Shown one piece after another: positions 56,681-64,000 of a DNA stretch of 64,000 nt. Each line of letters opens with the position of its first letter. Within the stretch, counting starts at the first letter, position 1. A program made the position numbers and the translations under genes. The stretch lies in the NCBI GenBank assembly GCA_011364965.1, contig RDOB01000002.1, positions 124,001-188,000 of the forward strand, given 5' to 3'. The notes beneath the pieces were generated by a model. The model saw nothing but the letters and a program-made list of their open reading frames with translations, searched no databases and was not told where the DNA came from. This DNA comes from Candidatus Heimdallarchaeota archaeon. GTDB taxonomy: Archaea; Asgardarchaeota; Heimdallarchaeia; Hodarchaeales; Hodarchaeaceae.

Positions 56681-57142
56681 TTAGTCTCTTATCTTTTCAA
56701 ATATTATTTTTATCTTCCCAATTCCCTGATTTATTAGTTTTCGGGGCAAGTTTGGTTTAGTTTCCTCCACAAGAATATCTCCTTGCTCAATTAAGGTAAT
56801 GAAAACAGTAGTAATATTCTCTTCTACCCAGTTATCTAATTCCTCTTTATTCACAGAGGGGAAAGCTGAATTTGATTGCAGAGCTTGCTCGAATACCATT
56901 TGATGAATTCTCCTGTTTTGGTTCTCCTTCAGATCGTACCATAGATTCCGAATTAGCTTTCTTTCTTTTACTCGTAATGCTTCTATCTTCTGTAATATTG
57001 TCCATACTTTGGATGGGACTATAACAGACTCTTTTTGTTTCTTTTTGGACATTGTTGCTCTCTCTACTTCTTTTCGCTCTATATTGACCCCGTTGACTTC
57101 ATCAAAGTGTTTATCGTCTGAGGAGATCTTCCAATGTTTCAA
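56681..57142 (-). CDS. Small helical protein upstream of a methylase gene
   Basis: Not recognised. A helical, charged protein of 153 residues from TTG 57142, or about 123 from ATG 57052, where MSKKKQKESVIVPSKVW looks like a natural start. The core has KVWTILQKIEALRVKERKLIRNLWYDL. It precedes the third methylase gene by 19 bp, so it is probably a component of the same system. No nuclease motif is apparent. Confidence 0.55.
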   Translation of the reverse strand: MKHWKISSDDKHFDEVNGVNIERKEVERATMSKKKQKESVIVPSKVWTILQKIEALRVKERKLIRNLWYDLKENQNRRIHQMVFEQALQSNSAFPSVNKEELDNWVEENITTVFITLIEQGDILVEETKPNLPRKLINQGIGKIKIIFEKIRD

Positions 57143-57192
57143 TTAAAAGATATGTATTTAATATATTTTTGGATTTATCCCTTCTGTTCTCT

Positions 57193-57456
57193 TTAGTAGA
57201 TATAATCCATTTTTCTTTTTTTTACATAATAACGATGGATAATGAATAGATAGAAGAAAAGTACTATACCCATACCGATCATGAGAAATGATAATGAAAT
57301 CTTAAACCAAGTAGCATCTGGGATTATGGGAAGATCTTCAAATAATTGATTAGGAATAAAGAAAGGAAATATTACTCCAGTAATAATAAGAATAAAAGCT
57401 GCGATACTCCCAAAAAATTCTGTTCGATTTCTTTGTAGGAAGCGACGAAAGGCCAT
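57193..57456 (-). CDS. Small membrane protein, 87 aa
   Basis: Two hydrophobic segments (FGSIAAFILIITGVIFPFFI and a longer one at 50-73) flanked by basic ends (RRFLQRNR; HRYYVKKRK). No family recognised. It lies 50 bp ahead of the 153-residue gene on the same strand. Confidence 0.55.
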   Translation of the reverse strand: MAFRRFLQRNRTEFFGSIAAFILIITGVIFPFFIPNQLFEDLPIIPDATWFKISLSFLMIGMGIVLFFYLFIIHRYYVKKRKMDYIY

Positions 57457-57707
57457 TTTAGATCATTTTTCCTTTTTCATCTGGATTGAGAATTGTTTTC
57501 ATGATTTTATCCGTAATTATCAACAAATTTATACATGTGATTAAATAAACTTTCTTATTACTAGCAATAGTCGGGACTACCAAGTCTTATTTCAATAATT
57601 TTGAAGCAACTAACTTGATTTTTGTTATCCGACATAATTATTTTACCCTTATTTTTTCTTCTCTATTTTAACCTTTTTTCAAGAAAAGGAGTATCTTTTA
57701 ATCAGAC

Positions 57708-57780
57708 TTTATAAATGCATGTGATACGCCTTATAAATGTGTGAGGAATTAAGTAGGATTTATAAAGGCCGATACGCCTT
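57708..57780 (+). promoter_or_regulatory. Three TATA-like boxes with a repeated GATACGCCTT
   Basis: TTTATAAAT (57708), TTATAAATG (57731) and TTTATAAAG (57759) are archaeal TATA-box matches, spaced by about 22 and 29 bp. GATACGCCTT occurs at 57723-57732 and again at 57771-57780, immediately around these boxes. Such an array suggests alternative start sites or a regulator site next to each core promoter. Confidence 0.5.
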
Positions 57781-57790
57781 GCTATCGAAG

Positions 57791-57824
57791 ACTATTCCTG
57801 AATCAAATATGCGAATAGTTTTTT
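57791..57824 (+). terminator. Hairpin plus T6 between promoter array and polymerase gene
   Basis: ACTATTC and GAATAGT pair as a 7-bp stem around a 15-base loop, followed by TTTTTT. It lies 25-65 bases after the last TATA-like box, so it could end a very short transcript or act as an attenuator. The loop is large, so the fold may be weak. Confidence 0.4.
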
Positions 57825-58023
57825 AATTCCCCAATAAGTTGTGTATATCGCGTCACCCACTAAAAGGACTGATTTTGGCTTTGTTTTCCATCTTGCTGAG
57901 CAATAATATGGAAGAATTACAGCCAATAAATGAAAAAAAGGGTTCAATTGGCATAATTATGAAAGCAGAGTTAAGTTTCTATGAAACTGACCTGTAAATT
58001 TTGTTATTTCATGAGTCGATTTA

Positions 58024-61000
58024 ATGGCATCCTCACAAAGAAGAAACGAAACATTTTTAGGTTATAGATCGTGGTTTGATGCGTTTCGATTTAATGAAAG
58101 AATCTCCCTTCCAATTTTTATTCTTGATTATCAAACATCAAGTTTTTGGAAGGAAAATGAGGAGACAATTAATGAGTATGAAACTGATCAAAATCACTCG
58201 CGATCCATGCTAATAAATGGTATACAAATTTTCTTCCTTGATGAAAATCATCAAAAACGTAAAGCATTTTTACGTCATGAACCTTACTTTTATCTCTTAC
58301 TTGAAAAAGACCTTTCAAAGGAACATCTCAATCGAATCATTTCACAAATCTATCAAATAGGAGAAAATCACGTTCAACAAATAGAGGAGAAGAATTACTA
58401 CGATGCTGCTGATCTTACATTCCTTGTTTCCAAGTCATTTCTAAAGATCACCGTTGATCATCCCGGTTCTGTTCCTAAATTACGAGATAAATGTGAAGCA
58501 TTAAATGGAGTAATCGAATGGCGAGAAGCAGATGTATTATTTCATCATAGAACTGCAATAGACCATAATTTACGCGTAGGATATTGGTATCAAGCTGAAA
58601 TCCGAGGTGGAGAAATTCAATCTATTTATCATATAAATAATAAAGCACCACCTCAATTAAAAATACTAGCATTCGATATAGAAACTGCTTTTGAAACAAC
58701 AAGAGAACCTAATCCGAACCGCGATGAAATATCAATGATTTCATTATTTACTGGAGATAGGAACTATCTTCTAGTAAATTCGTCTGTGGTTGAAACCAAG
58801 GATATCAGAAATATTGATATACTCCTAAGGTACGCTGATAAAGAACATAAGAAGCCTTGGGTGGATTGGCGATATTCAAATGATACTTTTGAAGCGCCTG
58901 AACATATTGAAAAGTATTATTTTAATATCCAGCTCTTTGATAACGAGCGAGAAATTTTACAGGCATTTTATCAAGTGATCAGAGACTATCAACCTGATGT
59001 TCTTGCTGATTTTTTTGGGGGAAGATTTGATATCCCTTTTCTTTCTGTGAGGTCAGAGCTTAACAATTTGTCTTTGGAAAGGGAAACTGGATTTAAGATT
59101 GTTTTTAAAATAGGTACCGGTAAAAGATCAAACGAAAAGACTGATTTGAAGAACAATTATACTCCTAATAGCATAGATTATGTTGAAGGAGCAGGAATTA
59201 TACATCTAGATGCCTTCCTATTTAATGAGAAATACAGTTACCTTCCCAAGAAGGATTTAGGTTTAAAACAGAGTGTTGAGAAAAAACTCAAAATTATTCC
59301 AATAGGTAGAGAAGCATTATTTGCTATCGAAGAAAATCCTGCCGAAGCTGCTGCATATGCGGGATGTGATGGATATATTTCGTGGAAATATGTTAAGGAA
59401 ATTGTCCTTGATTTTTTCATCTCTATGGGACAGATGTTTCCCGTTCCTGCTTCAGAGTTGTTATCCCGAAGATCAGGCTCTTTGGATGACTTATTGATCG
59501 ATGCAGAAAATTTCCAGCATGGAATTGTCAGTAAAAGAAAAATCTCTTCCAAAATAATTGAATCTTTTTCGCCTAAACTTGTGATAAACAATCTTGCTTA
59601 TACAGGTGGACTAGTTGAAGCTAGACGTCCTGGAATTTTCAGAAGTGATATTTTCTATGATTTTAAATCAGAGAAAGAAGCTTTAGATGAATTAAAGATT
59701 GCAATTGAAAAAGTAATACGAAAAGAAAGTATGGAATTAAATAAAAAGATTATAAAGGAGGAATTTGAGAAACAAGTCCTCTCTGAGCTTGGAGATGTGG
59801 TTATTGAGTATTCAGAAGATCCTTCTGAGATCTTATCACAAATTGAATCTGGAATGGTAAGAAATGGTGTTCCAAGAGCGAAATTAAAGATCCAGTTGAA
59901 TAAAATTCGGGATATATTAGAAAATATATCTGCATATCACCCTGAAGATGTGGAAAATATTATAGATGAGGTATTTCAAGCACTAGACAAATTAAAGCTT
60001 TCTAATGACAAAACAAAGTTAATTGGAGTTCATGTTGACGTTACAAGTATGTACCCATCTCAAATTCGTCAATATAAACTTCAACCTTCAGGAATTGTAC
60101 CTTTAACGAAATGCCAAACATGTGATTTATACGAAAAGGATGAAAGTTGCCTTTTTGACGGAGATTGGGTTATAAAAATTTCATCACAGCGTCCTTGTCG
60201 ATTTAAGGTGGAAGGTTCTAGTAAATGTGATCCCTCAGTTTGCAAAGCGGAGAATGAACTAAAATGTAAAAGGTATCAACCTTTGCAAGATTCACTTGGA
60301 CGATCTCAAGAGATTTATACCTTTAATGGAGAAAAAACAGAAGCTTATACCAGAAGAGGTGACCAATTAATACAAGTTCCAATAAGTGAAACCTATTTGG
60401 GTTTAACAACTGAACATGATCTTTTCATTTCTGTTCAACAGTGGTTACGAAGAAATGTAGAGGCAACTCAATTAACAACTAAATTGGACAAGAACTATTT
60501 TGATATATTTGAAGATCAACCTCCTGATTTTGAACTTCCTCCCAATACGTTCATGAGTATTGATACTAGAACGAAAAAAATTAGTATATTGTTATCTGTA
60601 AATTCTCGGGTGTGCCAAAAAGCATATAATTTTGTTGCCAGAATTATGGATGATTTTTTCAATACAAGGGTAAAGCATAAGTTAGAGGCCCAAAGACTTA
60701 AACAGGTTATTTCTCAAAGGAAATCTGCAAATTTAGCTATTCCTTCTGAATTAACTAGACTTCAAAAATTCCATGATAGCACACAATTAGGAATGAAAGT
60801 TCCTTTAAATAGTATATACGGACTTTTAGGTATGAAGGGAGGTGTAAGAAATGCTAGTACGCCCTGCGCTGGAATTACAACAAAATTGTCAGCAGATTTA
60901 ATCCATTGGGCTGCAGAAGAGCTAGAGTACGTTGGTTTAGTTACAGAATTAGATACTGATGGTATCTGGTTATGGGTACCCCAAGATTTTCCGCTTTTCT

Positions 61001-62427
61001 TTAAAGTTTGCCTTTCCAATCCTAATGTTAAGAACAGTAAGAAGCAATTTGAAGTAAGTCTAATCGACAAAATTCTCAACGAAAAGGTCAAGAAATTTTC
61101 TCAGAACGATAATTATTGGGTAAATGACGGGCATTGTATTAGTCGATCGCGAAAGAACTTAATTAAATTTGAACAAGACGGCCCCTATGATTTTCAGTTT
61201 GTCATGGGAAAAAAGAAATATATAATTTATAATTATGAAAATAATGAATGGCAAGAAAAAGAGATAACTGGATTAGAATCAAAAAGAGCAGACTTTTCAA
61301 AATTACAGAAATATTTTCAAGAAAAGATCATCAATAGCTATCTAGAGGACTATGATCCGCAAAATCCCATTACTTTAGAAGAGCTTTATCAAAATGCAGA
61401 TAAAATGGCTCAGAAAATAAAAGAAGAAATTTATAGCGGAACTATTGATCCTAGTTATTTCGTAAAACCAAAAGCTATCAACAAACCTTTAAGTGCTTAC
61501 AAATCCAAACTTCCCCAAGTGAACGCAGCTTATATCCTTCGAGACCTTGGTTTTTCTGTGGATCCAGGTACAAGGATCCAGATGTTAAATTTAAAAGGTA
61601 ATCATGTAATCCCTCGACAAGTTTTTGATTTTGATTTCAAGAAAATAAAGGAAGTTCTTGTTAAGCATGCAATTGCTACATTGAGTTTCATGCTGGGAGA
61701 ACTATCGACAAAAGAGGACCTAATGAAATTAATTGATGTGAATCAGTACTCAGAAGATCTTTTTGGTCCCGGAAGAATTTATGATAGAATGATAAAATAT
61801 CCAATGGAAATTCAACAAGTTTCGAGTAGTGCACAAACAACTTTGAATCTAAAATCGAAAATCAGAAGTAAGAAGACTGAGACTGATAGTAATTTTGAAG
61901 ATGAAGGCCCCATTACTGATGAGAAAGAAAATTTAAAAAATGAAAAAGCATTACCACATCTTAAACCAAAACCGAGACAAAAAAGAGGGATTCGCAGAAA
62001 GAAAAAGAGGCAGAGGAATGAAGCTCAGCCTATTGCACTTGATGCTTTACTTGAACCTTCACAATCAGTTAATAAGGGAAATAAAATTGAAATCAAAGAG
62101 AATGAGTATATAACAAGAGAAACCGAGGCCAAAAAAGTAATCCAAATAAGGGGCTCCTCCGATAAAGTAGAATCTGAAGTTTTTAGAGAAAATTCCCAGA
62201 ATAAATCTCTAAGTAAAGATGCTTTGGTTTCCACTGATGAAATTTCTGAGTTAGAATCAGATGAGATTTTTAATAATGGATCTGGCAATGGTAAGAGTGC
62301 AAAAAGTCTAGAGTTAGGAACGTTGGAGGAAGAGCTAATTGTCTGCTCGGAATGTGGGGCGTTAGTAAGCCCGCGAGAAATTACTAATGAAGGGTGTATT
62401 TTCTGTGGAGGAGAATCTTTAATCTAA
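58024..62427 (+). CDS. Family B DNA polymerase, Pol epsilon-like catalytic core with zinc-ribbon tail
   Basis: 1467 residues, almost twice a usual archaeal PolB. Exonuclease: ExoI FDIETAFE (D218, E220), ExoII GGRFDIPF (D336), ExoIII YAGCD (D449). Polymerase: motif A DVTSMYPSQI (D672), motif B KVPLNSIYG (K925), motif C LDTDGIW (D977, D979) where most PolBs have YGDTDS. LDTDGIW, a FEQDGPY segment and a TGGLVEARRPGIFRSDI segment are hallmarks of eukaryotic Pol epsilon as I recall it. Cysteines 697, 700, 709 and 864 sit where Pol epsilon binds its 4Fe-4S cluster. Unlike eukaryotic Pol epsilon there is no second polymerase half; the tail has a basic stretch (RKKKRQR) and a C-terminal zinc ribbon (C1441, C1444, C1458, C1461). 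It is probably a replicative or repair polymerase with proofreading. Confidence 0.93.
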   Translation: MASSQRRNETFLGYRSWFDAFRFNERISLPIFILDYQTSSFWKENEETINEYETDQNHSRSMLINGIQIFFLDENHQKRKAFLRHEPYFYLLLEKDLSKEHLNRIISQIYQIGENHVQQIEEKNYYDAADLTFLVSKSFLKITVDHPGSVPKLRDKCEALNGVIEWREADVLFHHRTAIDHNLRVGYWYQAEIRGGEIQSIYHINNKAPPQLKILAFDIETAFETTREPNPNRDEISMISLFTGDRNYLLVNSSVVETKDIRNIDILLRYADKEHKKPWVDWRYSNDTFEAPEHIEKYYFNIQLFDNEREILQAFYQVIRDYQPDVLADFFGGRFDIPFLSVRSELNNLSLERETGFKIVFKIGTGKRSNEKTDLKNNYTPNSIDYVEGAGIIHLDAFLFNEKYSYLPKKDLGLKQSVEKKLKIIPIGREALFAIEENPAEAAAYAGCDGYISWKYVKEIVLDFFISMGQMFPVPASELLSRRSGSLDDLLIDAENFQHGIVSKRKISSKIIESFSPKLVINNLAYTGGLVEARRPGIFRSDIFYDFKSEKEALDELKIAIEKVIRKESMELNKKIIKEEFEKQVLSELGDVVIEYSEDPSEILSQIESGMVRNGVPRAKLKIQLNKIRDILENISAYHPEDVENIIDEVFQALDKLKLSNDKTKLIGVHVDVTSMYPSQIRQYKLQPSGIVPLTKCQTCDLYEKDESCLFDGDWVIKISSQRPCRFKVEGSSKCDPSVCKAENELKCKRYQPLQDSLGRSQEIYTFNGEKTEAYTRRGDQLIQVPISETYLGLTTEHDLFISVQQWLRRNVEATQLTTKLDKNYFDIFEDQPPDFELPPNTFMSIDTRTKKISILLSVNSRVCQKAYNFVARIMDDFFNTRVKHKLEAQRLKQVISQRKSANLAIPSELTRLQKFHDSTQLGMKVPLNSIYGLLGMKGGVRNASTPCAGITTKLSADLIHWAAEELEYVGLVTELDTDGIWLWVPQDFPLFFKVCLSNPNVKNSKKQFEVSLIDKILNEKVKKFSQNDNYWVNDGHCISRSRKNLIKFEQDGPYDFQFVMGKKKYIIYNYENNEWQEKEITGLESKRADFSKLQKYFQEKIINSYLEDYDPQNPITLEELYQNADKMAQKIKEEIYSGTIDPSYFVKPKAINKPLSAYKSKLPQVNAAYILRDLGFSVDPGTRIQMLNLKGNHVIPRQVFDFDFKKIKEVLVKHAIATLSFMLGELSTKEDLMKLIDVNQYSEDLFGPGRIYDRMIKYPMEIQQVSSSAQTTLNLKSKIRSKKTETDSNFEDEGPITDEKENLKNEKALPHLKPKPRQKRGIRRKKKRQRNEAQPIALDALLEPSQSVNKGNKIEIKENEYITRETEAKKVIQIRGSSDKVESEVFRENSQNKSLSKDALVSTDEISELESDEIFNNGSGNGKSAKSLELGTLEEELIVCSECGALVSPREITNEGCIFCGGESLI

Positions 62428-62660
62428 AACTTCTTCTGTTATTTAAGAGAAGGATTTATCCAGTTAATATGTCATATATATTCTAATTCTTGTTATTCAT
62501 TATTATTTTCATTATTTACCACAACACAACTATTTAAAATAAAATGTAATTTTGTTACACAAAATTTATCTTATGACACTTAGGAGACTTTTTTTATCTC
62601 CTATCTCTTGGTCTGTAGTATTCAAAAATACCATCAAATCTGCATATGGGATGAACATAC

Positions 62661-64000
62661 ATGGAAAATATAGCTAATTTACAATCAATTGGATCACTTG
62701 AAAATTTTGCCTTAAATAAAACTGAACAATTTTTAAAACCCCGAACACCTTTAGATTTTCTATTTTTAGTATTATGCATATTATGGTGGATAATTGCAGT
62801 TGTTTTTCCAAGTACCCCAATTTTTCGAGGTACAATATTTAGTTTTGCTATTGTTGTGTTTTTCCTGATCCCTATATACATTCTTTTTAATAAAGAAGGG
62901 CATACCATGGCTTCTCCCCTGAACCGTGCCTTCAAACTTCTATTATTTTATCTATTGATTAATTTCTTTATTCCCTCTTCTAATATTCCCAATTTTCTTC
63001 CTCCAAGTATTCCGATAACGTATGGTGAGATAGAAAGGACAATTGTATGTCTATTAATACCTCTCACTATGTTAATAAAAGCCTTTGCCCTGGATACTCT
63101 GCGAATTGGATATTTATTTTACATTCAAAGCATTATACGAGGTTTCTGGACTGCATTTATTATTTTGTTCATTATGAAGGGGATTCAACTCTTTATTCCT
63201 ACTCCTCTAATAAATTTCGATTTTGATCTCTTTCTGCTACTAGCTTTTGGATTATATTTATTTGGATCAGTGTTACCAGGAGTACCAAAACAAATATCTT
63301 TTGATGCTAGTTCATTCATTAACCAGTATCAGGCGTTACAAACAAGAATGGAAAGAATTCGTGACGCATTACTTACATCAGCAATTACTTTGTTAATTTT
63401 CTTGTGGTTACAATGGATTAATTTATCAAATCGGGAATTATTTCAATATATCGCTTTTATTTGTTTAGTTATGGGTATTTTATTAATATTTGCACCCAAA
63501 AAGAAAACACAGAATGGATTAAATTCACTCTTAAGTTCTCTTTCCCAAAAGGGAAATTTTATTGATCCAAAAAGTCAGCTTGGTTCCAAGGTACAAGAAT
63601 ATGCAAAAAGCATACAAGCAGTAGAATTTAATAAACCAAATCAAGTATATTCGATCCCTTCTGAATCCCTTAAGTTAATAAGTAAAGGTAAAACCTCAAT
63701 TAGCGCTAATAAAGGTACTTTAGCTGTTCCAACTGTAACAGATAAGGGAACAGCTCTGGTACTAATGGGAAAATCAGAAATGACAACTGAAGAAGGTGAA
63801 AAGGTGCTTGGAGAAACAACAACAATATGGCTTCCACCAGAGGAATGGGATAGAGTAAAAGTAAACTTACAGCCCAAAAAGATGGAAGAAATTCTTCAAA
63901 CTGACCTTAAAGAAGCTGGTCTTGAGAATTTTAATGATTTAGTCAATAAATCCAAACACGCTTTAGAGGAGTTAAAATCCTGGAAAGGGCCCGAAAATAT
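62661..64000 (+). CDS. Membrane protein with cytosolic C-terminal domain, cut by the window edge
   Basis: Missed by the ORF track because no stop lies in the window. From ATG 62661 (GGGATGA about ten bases upstream; an in-frame TGA is just above) the frame is open for 446 codons. It has six or seven hydrophobic segments between residues about 40 and 290 (FLFLVLCILWWIIAVVF, LFWFAFIILFIM-like helices). A soluble region follows, with beta-like KGKTSISANKGTLAVPTVTD and helical KKMEEILQTDLKEAG stretches. No family recognised. The minus-strand ORFs at 62594 and 63641 are shadows of it. Confidence 0.7.
   Translation, partial: MENIANLQSIGSLENFALNKTEQFLKPRTPLDFLFLVLCILWWIIAVVFPSTPIFRGTIFSFAIVVFFLIPIYILFNKEGHTMASPLNRAFKLLLFYLLINFFIPSSNIPNFLPPSIPITYGEIERTIVCLLIPLTMLIKAFALDTLRIGYLFYIQSIIRGFWTAFIILFIMKGIQLFIPTPLINFDFDLFLLLAFGLYLFGSVLPGVPKQISFDASSFINQYQALQTRMERIRDALLTSAITLLIFLWLQWINLSNRELFQYIAFICLVMGILLIFAPKKKTQNGLNSLLSSLSQKGNFIDPKSQLGSKVQEYAKSIQAVEFNKPNQVYSIPSESLKLISKGKTSISANKGTLAVPTVTDKGTALVLMGKSEMTTEEGEKVLGETTTIWLPPEEWDRVKVNLQPKKMEEILQTDLKEAGLENFNDLVNKSKHALEELKSWKGPEN

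Larger units (their letters stand above)
57457..58023. other. Long upstream region of the polymerase gene
   Basis: 567 bp without a normal gene. It holds three TATA-like boxes and a repeated GATACGCCTT (57708-57780), then a hairpin-plus-T-run (57791-57824). A 28-codon ORF (57909-57995) is the only coding possibility and is weak. I see no tRNA or other recognisable RNA. It must contain promoters for the polymerase and the small membrane protein. Confidence 0.45.

Noticed and set aside
15948-57142. DUF499 ATPase and the three methylases called together as a complete BREX system
   Set aside because: They are 31 kb apart with housekeeping genes between, and no BrxA, BrxB, PglZ or Lon-like gene is present in the window.
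57909-57995. 28-codon ORF upstream of the polymerase gene (MEELQPINEKK...)
   Set aside because: Very short, no ribosome-binding motif and no recognisable features; most likely chance in a long non-coding region.

Overview
The window reads as a chromosomal piece of an Asgard archaeon, probably of the Heimdallarchaeia side (the lineage is an inference; the Asgard call is better supported). The DNA is AT-rich and densely coded, with many TTG and GTG starts and archaeal-looking TATA boxes. It carries five Ras/Rab/Arf-like small GTPases, an archaeal four-subunit pyruvate:ferredoxin oxidoreductase, a group 3b-type [NiFe] sulfhydrogenase, TrmB- and Lrp-type regulators, and a family B DNA polymerase that closely resembles the catalytic half of eukaryotic DNA polymerase epsilon. 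I see no rRNA, tRNA, CRISPR array, transposase or integrase.

Layout. 0-3.4 kb: edge-truncated aminotransferase, a hypothetical gene plus winged-helix regulator pair, and an ArsB/NhaD-type permease. 3.8-8.4 kb: hydBGDA hydrogenase operon, with a convergent maturation protease that seems frameshifted in a homopolymer. 8.5-16 kb: dihydrolipoamide dehydrogenase, uvrB, a GTPase with an odd switch II, an unknown gene, and uvrC. 15.9-21 kb: a lone DUF499 (BrxC/PglY-like) ATPase, then a small operon with a cupin and an alpha/beta-hydrolase carrying an extra N-terminal domain. 21.2-24.3 kb: porGDAB. 24.5-34 kb: a Rab-like GTPase and the condensin locus (two different ScpB proteins, ScpA, SMC), with an 803-residue TrmB-type coiled-coil protein inserted on the other strand. 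34.4-40.2 kb: MFS transporter, a four-gene operon (146-residue protein, coiled-coil protein, two GTPases), a glycosyltransferase and a further GTPase. 40.5-48 kb: ornithine cyclodeaminase, MFS transporter, HTH/Zn-ribbon regulator, dUTPase, membrane proteins, ornithine aminotransferase and an Lrp regulator. 48.3-57.2 kb: a MutY-like glycosylase, then three different N6-adenine DNA methyltransferase-like proteins and a small partner. 57.2-64 kb: small membrane protein, an unusual promoter region, the Pol epsilon-like polymerase, and an edge-truncated membrane protein absent from the supplied ORF track.

How it fits together. PorGDAB and HydBGDA suggest a fermentative anaerobe: Por reduces ferredoxin while making acetyl-CoA, and the hydrogenase exchanges electrons between NAD(P)H and H2. 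UvrB, UvrC, the MutY-like enzyme, dUTPase and the polymerase form a scattered replication and repair complement. SMC, ScpA and two ScpB paralogues form a chromosome-organisation module. Strongest observations for follow-up: the Pol epsilon-like polymerase with the four Fe-S cysteines at equivalent positions, the tandem ScpB pair, the GTPase/coiled-coil operon, the triple methyltransferase cluster without a visible nuclease, and the frameshifted hydrogenase protease.
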